DNA of 64,000 nucleotides, from the NCBI GenBank assembly GCA_021030915.1, contig JAGEMR010000095.1, forward strand, positions 1 through 64,000, in the 5' to 3' direction. The DNA comes from Astrothelium macrocarpum. Taxonomy: Eukaryota > Ascomycota > Dothideomycetes > Trypetheliales > Trypetheliaceae. Within the stretch, counting starts at the first letter, position 1. Each line of letters begins with the position of its first letter. The translations under genes were made by a program, and so were the position numbers. This document shows, piece by piece, positions 22,224 to 31,483 of the stretch. The notes beneath the pieces were generated by a model. The model did not search any database and was not told the origin of the DNA. It saw only the letters and a list, made by a program, of their open reading frames with translations.

Positions 22224-24596
22224 ATGAAGTTTAACATAGAAGACCTTCCGGTTCTTTTCCCGTATCCTCGAATCTATCCAGAACAGTACGCATACATGTG
22301 TGATCTCAAGCGCACCCTGGACGAAGGCGGTCATTGTGTTTTGGAGATGCCTTCAGGAACTGGAAAAACTGTATCTCTGTTATCCTTGATTGTGGCATAT
22401 CAACAGTATTATCCAGAGCACCGCAAGCTCATATACTGCTCACGTACAATGTCAGAAATCGAGAAAGCGTTAGCAGAGTTGAAACGCCTGATGAAGTTTC
22501 GTACTGAGCAGCTGGGTCAAGAAGAAGACTTTCGAGGCTTAGGCTTGACCAGCCGAAAAAACCTCTGCCTTCATCCTTCAGTCAAGCGCGAAAAGAGTGG
22601 AGCGGTCGTAGATGCTCGCTGTCGAAGCTTGACCGCTGGTTTTGTAAAGGAGAAGAAGGAAAGGGGCGAGGATGTTGACCTTTGCATCTATCACGAAAAT
22701 CTCGATCTCTTAGAGCCGCATAATCTAATTCCTCAAGGCGTTTGGACGCTTGACGATACACTTCAATACGGTGAACAGCAGAAGCAATGCCCCTATTTTA
22801 CGATACGTCGTATGATGGCCTTCTGCAATGTCATTATCTACTCGTACCATTACCTATTGGATCCAAAAATTGCTGAACGCGTCTCCAAAGAGTTATCCAA
22901 GGACTGCATAGTTGTTTTCGATGAGGCACACAACATTGACAATGTCTGCATCGAGTCGTTAAGCATTGATCTAACCGAAGATTCATTACGAAAGGCCGGA
23001 AGAGGCGCCAGTAATCTGGAAAAGAAAATTGAGGATATGAAGGCCACTGATGCGACCAAACTACAAAATGAGTACGCAAAGCTTGTCGAAGGTCTCCGGG
23101 AGGTGGAAGAAGCTCGGAACGAAGATGCATTCATGGCAAATCCAGCACTACCAGACGACTTGCTAAAAGAGGCCGTGCCGGGGAACATACGGCGTGCAGA
23201 GCATTTTGTTGCATTCCTCAAGCGGTTCATCGAGTATCTCAAAACAAGAATGAAAGTTCTCCACGTCATATCAGAAACTCCACCATCGTTCCTCCAGCAT
23301 CTCAAGGAGCTCACTTTTATCGAGAAGAAGCCATTGAGGTTTTGTGCAGAACGTCTAACGTCACTCGTTCGAACCTTGGAGCTTACAAGCATCGAAGATT
23401 ACCAACCGTTGCAGGAGGTCGCGACCTTTGCTACACTTTGTGCTACCTACGACAAAGGCTTTCTCCTCATCCTAGAACCCTTCGAATCAGAAACGGCAAC
23501 AGTCCCAAATCCCATCCTACACTTCACATGCCTCGATGCCGCCATCGCCATCAAGCCAGTCTTTGATCGGTTTAGCTCCGTAATCATTACCTCCGGAACC
23601 ATATCACCTCTCGAAATGTACCCAAAGATGCTGGACTTTACATGTGTAGTGCAAGAGTCCTACAACATGACGTTAGCCCGACGGTCATTTCTGCCTATGA
23701 TAGTTACCAGAGGCAGCGATCAAGGGGCAGTGAGCTCTGGATTCCAAATCCGAAATGATCCCAGCGTTGTTCGAAACTACGGAAATTTGCTTACAGAGTT
23801 TGCAAAACTCACACCAGATGGCATTGTGGTCTTCTTTCCCAGCTACCTGTACATGGAATCAATCATCAGCATGTGGCAGGGGATGGGGACCCTGGATGCG
23901 GTGTGGAAATTTAAGCTTATTCTCATCGAGACGCCTGATTCGCAGGAGACATCCTTGGCGCTCGAAACTTACCGCCACGCCTGTAGTAATGGTCGTGGAG
24001 CTGTGCTACTTTGCGTCGCACGTGGCAAAGTTAGCGAGGGAATTGACTTTGATCACCATTACGGCAGAACTGTGATCTGCATTGGTGTTCCGTTTCAATA
24101 CACGGAATCCCGAATCTTAAAAGCTCGTCTAGAATTTCTCCGCGAGCAGTATCGTATCCGTGAGAATGACTTTTTATCTTTCGACGCCATGCGACATGCA
24201 GCGCAGTGCCTGGGTCGCGTCTTGCGAGGCAAAGATGATTACGGAATCATGGTCCTGGCAGACCGACGGTTCCAGAAGAAGCGGAGCCAACTGCCAAAAT
24301 GGATCAATCAAGCTCTGCTTGATGCTGATACAAATCTGAGTGTAGACCAAGCAACAGCGGTGGCCAAGAAGTTTCTCAAGACCATGTCAACGCCGTTTCC
24401 ACCCAGATTGCAGGACGGAATTAGTACGTGGAATGATCAGCAGCTGGCAACGCATAAGGAAAAAATGTACGAGCAAGAGATCATTCAGCACCAGAACGGG
24501 GTCCAGAACGGGAATGCCGGTAGCAATGGCGGCACCGCCGGGGACGAGTTTGACGATGAGGAGCTTGATGCGGCGTTGATGGATTTGGACGCTTGA
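22224..24596 (+). CDS. RAD3: TFIIH DNA helicase subunit RAD3/XPD (ERCC2)
   Basis: This is the 5'-3' iron-sulfur helicase of TFIIH, needed for nucleotide excision repair and for TFIIH structure in Pol II transcription. It is intronless. I start it at 22224 (MKFNIEDLPVLFPYPRIYPEQYAYM), the family N-terminus, not at an in-frame ATG seven codons earlier, giving 790 aa. Walker A MPSGTGKT is at residues 42-49 and the DEAH box at 233-236. The four Fe-S cluster cysteines are at about 115, 133, 154 and 189. Late helicase motifs include GKVSEGIDF and QCLGRVLRGKDDYG. The C-terminus is Asn/Gly-rich and then acidic. All key residues are present, so it should be functional. Confidence 0.97.
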   Translation: MKFNIEDLPVLFPYPRIYPEQYAYMCDLKRTLDEGGHCVLEMPSGTGKTVSLLSLIVAYQQYYPEHRKLIYCSRTMSEIEKALAELKRLMKFRTEQLGQEEDFRGLGLTSRKNLCLHPSVKREKSGAVVDARCRSLTAGFVKEKKERGEDVDLCIYHENLDLLEPHNLIPQGVWTLDDTLQYGEQQKQCPYFTIRRMMAFCNVIIYSYHYLLDPKIAERVSKELSKDCIVVFDEAHNIDNVCIESLSIDLTEDSLRKAGRGASNLEKKIEDMKATDATKLQNEYAKLVEGLREVEEARNEDAFMANPALPDDLLKEAVPGNIRRAEHFVAFLKRFIEYLKTRMKVLHVISETPPSFLQHLKELTFIEKKPLRFCAERLTSLVRTLELTSIEDYQPLQEVATFATLCATYDKGFLLILEPFESETATVPNPILHFTCLDAAIAIKPVFDRFSSVIITSGTISPLEMYPKMLDFTCVVQESYNMTLARRSFLPMIVTRGSDQGAVSSGFQIRNDPSVVRNYGNLLTEFAKLTPDGIVVFFPSYLYMESIISMWQGMGTLDAVWKFKLILIETPDSQETSLALETYRHACSNGRGAVLLCVARGKVSEGIDFDHHYGRTVICIGVPFQYTESRILKARLEFLREQYRIRENDFLSFDAMRHAAQCLGRVLRGKDDYGIMVLADRRFQKKRSQLPKWINQALLDADTNLSVDQATAVAKKFLKTMSTPFPPRLQDGISTWNDQQLATHKEKMYEQEIIQHQNGVQNGNAGSNGGTAGDEFDDEELDAALMDLDA

Positions 24597-27500
24597 TGAG
24601 TGTCGGAAATGCTTCACGTATGCCGCTTGTTTTTTCCGACAATTAGCATTGCTAGGTATAGAGTCGAGGCGAGCAAGGTTGTTGTTAAATGTCGTGCTCT
24701 CGAAACGAGAAGCTTAGACGATTTTGAACTAAAGCTCGAAAATGTGATGCCGAAAAGCGCCTCCGATGAGGGACTACACAGTGGCATCTGGAGAGGAAGG
24801 TTGCAAGGAGCATGCAAATGAGTCAATTTGAAGCTCGAACCGCCGGTTTTGGGGACATGCCTTCTGAACGGGGTGCCTGACAACGATTTGAAGTGGGGAG
24901 ATTTGACATTCGATTTCTGATAAGAATGGACACGAGTCATTGAAATGCCCATTGAAAGGTTGTCTGAATAGTCGGTAGCTCTGAATATGTATTTACGATA
25001 AGGCTGCACAAACGTGTCTCCATAGAGTGTGATATCTCGTGCAACGAAAAGTTTTTATTACACGAGATTCGAATCGGATTCAACTCATCGAAATGTCCGC
25101 AGCATGTGAAATATGGAAGTTGCCGGCCATCGTGATTGTAGGACAGCATCTGCCCTGTTGAAGTACCTAAACCCTGTCCTTGACGCCAAATGCAGCTTTG
25201 GCCTCTGCATTGCACACACAAACCCCGTTATATTTGGACTGAGGCACGGATAGAGTTTCACGTGCTTTGATCCTGCTGCGGGACTAGGCACGGAACAGTG
25301 CAGATACTGATTTCCACTGTTGTAAAGGCTAAATTATGGAGCGCGTACATACAGCATGCAGCGCTCCACTGCTGGGTGGGTTACGCCGTTACTTGGCAAT
25401 CGCACGCGATCAAAATAGCGAAATTTCTACCCATCTAGTTTCCATCTATTATCAACAGCTTTCGGCCGATTTTGATGAAAGGTCGTGAACCATTTTCGCC
25501 TTCGATCATTGTCAGGTGACTGTTCAGAATGCTGGATGCTGGATGCTAAATGCTAAATGCTGAAGGCTGAATGCTGAATGGTACTTGGCCGTCATATGGT
25601 GGTTGCTTCCCGTTTTGAGGCAGCCAATCCTCGTGGGTTCCGCGTTGGAGGATTGTCGGCCCGGAAAGCCCACTTTACGGGTTTGGGTCCAAAAAGCAAT
25701 TTTCATGTGGAGACTTGGGTCCAGTTGGTCGAGCTTTTGGCGCGCAAATGCACCTCCAACCCATGAGCTATCCAATACGACATTTGCTAGGCCATGCGAC
25801 TTTTATGCGTCACTTCTGAGGCGTTGTCGATGCTTCATTGCTGGAGCGCGCTTTTGTTCCAACACGACAAAACCACGAGTGTGCTGGCTGTCCAGCTAGA
25901 GGAGTGAGGAATGCCCATCCACCCATACCAATGCGGCCCAGCAGTTTCATGGCTTGTCGACACAGATCCATCAGTTGTATACTTCTACATTGCAATGATC
26001 ATCGGCGGACACCGCCGACCGTCAACTGCTATCGGTGGGCATGCAGTGTGATTGATGCAAGAAGGTAAGGTAGGAAGGTCTAGGAGGTACATGTACGTAC
26101 CGGCGCCAAAAACGCCACTTCGACCACATCCCATACCACTGGGACAGGATTCCGTCGATCTAGTATTTCAGACTGCCTTAAGAGGAATACCTCCGAGAGA
26201 AGCTCGCCAATTTGTAGGCTGTCAGACGCGCATCCCTGCTGAGCAGGAGCATCGCTTCCGATTGTTCGCTAGGACTATCCTCGCTGTGATTGTGCGGCAC
26301 GGTAGTGATTCCCCTAAAAGAGCGGATCGGCTCTTGGATGTTCCGTGACTGGCAGTAATGCATTCTGTGCCTACTTGAGCTGCTCAAAGTTACATTTGGG
26401 AAAGGTATCGAACAAGCTGAGGGTCACTGCAGCTGTTCCGGAGTGAGACATGTCGCATAAAATATGCAGTGATTGTTGATTCCATAGAGCGCCGCAGTAG
26501 TGAGAGAAGCAAGAGACTTTTGGAGGAGTGGACATCATCCCAACAATGCTCATCAGATGAAAAGCAGCCCAAGTCGTGACTAAATTGGTCTCCAAGGGGA
26601 ATGCTGAGACAGCGCATACCCGAGCGTTTGACAAGAGAGCATGAAGCGAATCGCAGCCAACCACGATCTTGACATGAGACCGGATGGCAATGCACGCAAA
26701 AGTAATCAGATAGTTGACCACGTAGACGAGCGACACTGTGGTGTTGTTGACGACGATGTGCTGTAAGAGTGATGATGAAGCGTTAGGGGAGGGGGTGGGA
26801 GTTGGTTGGAATAAGGAATTCGACGGCCGAGAGCACAAGAGAGAGAGAGAAAGAGGAAGCCGTTTTGAAGGGAGCAGGAGGATTCACTGGTTTGATAGAT
26901 TAGATGCTTTGGAGAAATGAGCATCGGCCCGCGCCCCCCACGGATAGAAAGCGGTGGGCACACGATGCGTCCGATAACAGAAGCAAGCACACGCACGTTG
27001 ACATTTGCGTGAGTATGCTACGCCGGTTCGTTGCCTCCAACATGGAGATGAAGTGTTATATCTCCGGGTTTCGCTGCCTTGGCCGCGTCGCCGCAGTCAA
27101 CCTACCGTGTTCACCACGTGGAATTGATTGATGAGCGTGGCAGTAGAGCAGAGCCTAATATATATTAAGCCCCGAACGTCCCTCGAAGCCCGTCTGGCAA
27201 ATTACTGCCGATACATACCCCAGGACCTCCCGCCAGCGTCCGGTCGAATCCGTACCACACGGAATGCCGCCCTGACGAGCTCACGAAGCCTGTTGACGCT
27301 TCGCTTCTCCTGTTTGGAGGTGAGATCGACGCAACCCAAGCCGGCACGCAAACATCTCCCGAGAGCCTAAACGCTTGCCGGGGACTTAGCCTGATAGCAG
27401 CATAGCAGCAACGAGCAACGTTCGAGCAGTGGCTTAAGGAACCTCGGTGCCAGTAGTGCCAGTGCTGCCAGTGCTGCCCTACAGCGTCCGGGGAATCACG

Positions 27501-27945
27501 GTTGCCCCGCGATCCTCTCGTACCATTCGTCCCTCCTCTAGTCCTGGCACCACCGGCCCTCTACGCGCAGGTACTTTCTCTCGAAAAAAAAGTTGCTGCC
27601 ACACCGCGCCTGCGTTACTTTTGACTCCTGAGCTTCTGCGGCCGGCTGAGCTGGCTGAACGGCGTGTCCTGCAGCAAACAACCCTTGCCTCCCGCCATTC
27701 GCTGGCATACTAGACCTTCTCCCGTCAGCGTGCTTCTAAGCTCGTTGTGCTACCAGGCTCGCTTCCACACAAATCTTTTGGTCTAGTCCTTACAATCTAC
27801 CAGGGGCTCAGCTCTGCTTTGCTTTGCCAGGACACCTCTCCCCCACCTGTCTCCGAAATCTTTCTTGGCGGAGCTGATTTCTCTTACACAACTCCAACTA
27901 CAATTCTCGCAGTCGTGGGCATCCGTCCACCGGACTTTCATCAAC
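24597..27945. other. 3.3-kb gene-poor stretch upstream of the Ras gene
   Basis: No gene could be supported on either strand. The reading frames present are short, lack conserved motifs and mostly lack ATG starts. It contains a small tandem repeat (25529-25577). The last 500 bases or so before the Ras start are pyrimidine-rich, like a long 5' leader. No tRNA or other RNA gene was recognised by eye. Confidence 0.5.
25529..25577. repeat. Seven-unit tandem 7-bp repeat (ATGCTGR/ATGCTAA)
   Basis: Seven consecutive 7-bp units (ATGCTGG twice, ATGCTAA twice, ATGCTGA, AGGCTGA, ATGCTGA) form a small imperfect minisatellite in non-coding sequence. The unit changes in pairs, as expected from stepwise duplication. 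Confidence 0.85.
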
Positions 27946-28713
27946 ATGGCTGGCAAAATGACACTGTACAAACTCGTGGTGCTGGGAGATGGTGGCGTGG
28001 GAAAAACAGCACTCACGATACAGGCACGTGCTTTGAGTTCTGCTCCAGATTTTTGTTGCTGACTGGTTTTGTTATAGCTTTGCCTGAACCATTTTGTCGA
28101 AACATATGATCCTACCATCGAAGACTCGTACCGCAAGCAAGTTCAAATTGACGGCCAGTCCTGTATGCTTGAAGTTCTCGATACTGCCGGCCAAGAAGAA
28201 TACACGGCCTTGCGTGACCAATGGATCCGAGATGGGGAAGGATTTGTATTGGTGTACAGCATCACATCACGATCGTCGTTTAGCCGAATAGAAAAATTCT
28301 ACCATCAAATACAGCGGGTCAAAGAATCCGTGGCAGCCTCGGCTGGCTCGCCGACATATCCTGGTGCACCACAATCACCTGGACTTTCCTACGGACCCGC
28401 TCCAGTGATGCTAGTAGGCAACAAGAGCGATCGAGTCACAGAGCGCGAAGTCTCTACACAAGAAGGACAGCACCTCGCGCGCAGTCTCGGCTGCGATTTC
28501 GTCGAAGCGTCGGCCAAAAACTGCGTCAACGTGGAAAAGGCCTTTTACGACGTGGTCCGCAGTCTGCGGCGCCAGCGGCTCCAAGCCTCCAAGTCGGTGG
28601 ATCGAGGTCGAGCGTCGGACTATTCGTCGCGGGCGACGCGTGAAGACGACGGCGCCAAAACCGCAAACGGCAGACCCAATCGGAAGCCGCACATCAAGTG
28701 TGTCATTCTATGA
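27946..28713 (+). CDS. ras2: Ras-family small GTPase, fungal Ras2/RasB type
   Basis: This is a membrane-anchored GTP switch that controls polarity and morphogenesis in filamentous fungi. The exons are 27946-28023 and 28078-28713 (237 aa). The P-loop GDGGVGKT is at residues 14-21, switch I has YDPTIEDSY at 36-44, and switch II has DTAGQEEY at 61-68. The NKSD and SAK base-binding motifs follow. A Pro/Gly/Ser-rich insert of about 20 residues (around 102-125) lies before the NKSD strand, as in the Neurospora ras-2/Aspergillus RasB group. The protein ends in a CaaX box, CVIL; leucine in the last position predicts geranylgeranyl rather than farnesyl attachment. The intron starts with GC (CAG|GCACGT), and the conserved TIQLCLNHF join requires it. 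Confidence 0.94.
28024..28077 (+). other. GC-AG intron of the Ras gene
   Basis: The 54-bp intron begins GCACGTGC and ends TTATAG. The exon join CAG|CTT gives the invariant Ras sequence LTIQLCLNHF. Using the nearby GT four bases in would break the frame. The donor is therefore read as GC. Confidence 0.8.
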
Positions 28714-30330
28714 TGATGACGACTGCTCGCGAAAGATGTGCACACCCCTGCTTCAAGTGGGGTCACTGTAAGCTGGGAGTTTTTTGTTGTCGACGCTCAG
28801 ACGGACCGTTGCCCACAGCCCCCTCGACCGAAACAGCGAAAGCATCATTGGCAAGATTCAAGCAGCATTATGATTGCAAGATTAACATGATGGGCGCCGA
28901 GCAGACCGTTTTCCTACATCTTCGCGAGGGCCCGATTACAGTATCTACATGGTCTACTCTACGACACGCTCTGATCTCGGTAATATCCAGGCCTTTTTCC
29001 TTTTTCGTGAGCGCGCAGAATGGCGGTATCTAGCAACCCGACGCGGCAGCGGCAAAGCAGTTTTGGCAAATCGTGTTAGGAGTGTTCAATTCGAAGAAAG
29101 CGTCAGATTGTGCGTGGGGGGGAGGTGGCATTTTAGGAGGACTGGTTCTCTGAAATGAGTGCTGGGAGTTTTTGGTTATCGCCTTGCATCGAAGTCCGGC
29201 TGTCACTTTCGTAGCGAGGGTTCGCGTCGGGAGACTTGGTCATGGACTTGGGCTCGATTCATGCATCGGAACGCGGGAGGGAAATTTTTTGGGGGCATGG
29301 CCGCATGGATGGCGGCCGCCATTTTGTGATAGACTTCGGAGAACTCTGGTCGCGGTCAAGGGATCCTGGCTGCATGAAAAAACCCTCTGAACATTTTCTG
29401 CTTCTATCTGTCTATATGTTCGGTTACAATAAAATCACCGCCTTATAGATCGCCAAGCTATCGTGACGTTGCAGTGTATCAATCCTGCGGCCATTCACCT
29501 GCCCAATTGATTTTAGGCTGGCAACGATTATCTGCCGTTCAGTGCTTGATCAGACAGCTTCGATTCGCCTCCTCAAAATGACTTGGGTCAAGGAGCATAA
29601 AGTCGTCTAGCAGGAGGGAGTATAGCTCATCTAGGCGGCACTGAAAAGCAAATGATGAAACAAAAAGCAAACGCAACCCGCCGATCTATCACTGGGGGCA
29701 GTGTCCGAGACGAAGGCCTCTACGAGAACAACATCCAACCAACTCACAACGCGCCCTATCGAGAGGCAATTTGGAATCAGATTGGCACCGCATGCAGTAT
29801 CGACGGAACAACGGTGACGGATAAATTCGTGGGGTGGTGTTTTGGGATGGCATGGACTTGACGTCCTAACCCTCCCCACGTACATCCTGAGGTGTACAGC
29901 TGTGCGGGATGCAGGGATCGCAGGGCCATGCCACGATCCAGACGCGTGGGAGAGATATTGCGTACATACGTTGACAATCGCCAATTCATGTGTGGTCGTC
30001 CATGCACGGCACGTGTCTGCCATCTTGTCAACTGGGACCCTAGGGGATGTTTGTCTGGAAGGCAAAGGACAGCGTCCAGGCGGCGCTGTTCAGAGCTATT
30101 CTTAGCGGAAGTGGCGTCGATCTCCCGTCTGCCCCTGCGCCCACGCTCTCGATTCGGTAGGCCGCTAGAGAAATTCTGATGATTCGCGCCGTCCCTTTTC
30201 GGCGTGTGCAGCAGCTTCCAACTCGCCATGAGTCTGATTGCTCAAAGTCCCGGTTGGCATCTCACTCTTGCAATCATTCTTCTTTCATTCCCGTTGTGAT
30301 CAGTCCCTTGGGCATTAATTGACTATCAAT
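28714..30330. other. 1.6-kb stretch without a supported gene
   Basis: Between the Ras stop codon and the WSC gene only short reading frames without recognisable features occur. G-rich runs appear near 29118-29125 and 29290. It probably contains the Ras 3' untranslated region and the promoter of the WSC gene. Confidence 0.45.
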
Positions 30331-31069
30331 ATGCAGTCGTTCATCCTTCTCGCTCTCCCCTTACTCGCCGTCGCCCAATCATCCTCTTCTTCCCCTCCGG
30401 CCACTTCCACCTCAGCACTGCCCGCAATAAACTCGGGCAACAGCAAATACGCGTATGTGGGCTGCTACAATGAAACCACCTTTGAAACTGGCAATCCTCG
30501 TGCCTTGACCATGGGCGTGGGCCTGAACGATATCTGGGTACGCATGCTTGGAAATCTGCAACAGCAAACTCAATCGACATCGATACCAATCTGTTGCTTT
30601 AGGAATCGGAAGATACGATGACGACAGAGATGTGCCTTGATTTTTGTGCTCAGAATAATACCAAATAGTAAGCTCTGCTTGTTGGTCCAGGAAGTTTGTT
30701 GTGCTGTCGCGGCTTTGCTGATTCCCTTACAGTGCAGGTCTCGAGTATTCTCGTGAATGCTGGTGTGGCAATTTCCTGAATCCGGACTCGGCCCACCTTC
30801 CGGATTCTCAGTGCAATTCGACCTGCGCCGGTAATTCGAGCGAATCCTGCGGTCAGAGTGACAAGTACGTTGCTACCCTTATCTTTGTGAAGACAGTCTT
30901 TGTGCTTCCAAAAGGCTAGAGTTCGGCTAATACGATACGTGCACCTAGGCTCATTGTGTATAACCGGACCAGCGCTGCAAGTGGCACATGGATAGAGGGA
31001 GCGAGATATAGCGTCGTGTACGCGGCGGCGACGGTAATAATGTTAGGGTTTGGGACCTTCCTGCTGTAA
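30331..31069 (+). CDS. Small secreted WSC-domain protein, probably surface-anchored
   Basis: The four exons are 30331-30537, 30603-30667, 30733-30864 and 30949-31069 (174 aa). An N-terminal signal peptide (MQSFILLALPLLAVAQ) is followed by a Ser/Thr/Pro spacer and one WSC domain (about residues 38-140). The domain carries the characteristic cysteines (YVGCYNET, MCLDFCAQ, RECWCGN, CNSTCAGN, SCGQ) and the YAGLEYSRECWCG core. The C-terminus is a hydrophobic stretch (YAAATVIMLGFGTFLL) after a short hydrophilic spacer, which suggests a GPI anchor or a single membrane tail. WSC domains bind carbohydrate and occur in cell-wall stress sensors and in secreted fungal proteins. This copy has no cytoplasmic signalling tail, so sensing is unlikely. 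Confidence 0.85.
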
Positions 31070-31483
31070 GCCAAGTTCAAAATGAGGAGGGCATGGAGTT
31101 TTGCATTGATAAGTACTACGATTAGTTTCAAGGGTTTAGGAAAGAGATAGATAGCACTGGAGTTTGGACGGTGACGGAGCGCTTTGCATTTCCAGGAGCT
31201 TTTTTGGGTAATATAATGTGCATTAGTTCCCAGTTTGACCACGCTCTCGACGGACGACGGTAGCACAAACGATACCGGGAGAGGACTATAAGCTACCTGT
31301 ACTATCGTTCGAATCAGACAGCAAAGTAGACTACTTCAAAGAATAGCTAATCGAAAGGATATAGGTTTCGTGATAAGTAACGTAGCAAAGCAGCAATCCC
31401 ATCCCGCATTCCCACAACTAACTATCAATGATCCACTCGTAATAAGCGCGTTATACAGCCTATTGAGGCTGCTGGCTCCTTGT

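Noticed and set aside
26371..26838. 155-codon minus-strand frame with a hydrophobic stretch
   Set aside because: It has no ATG start near its beginning, no recognisable family, and unclear splice signals; it could be real, but I cannot support it.
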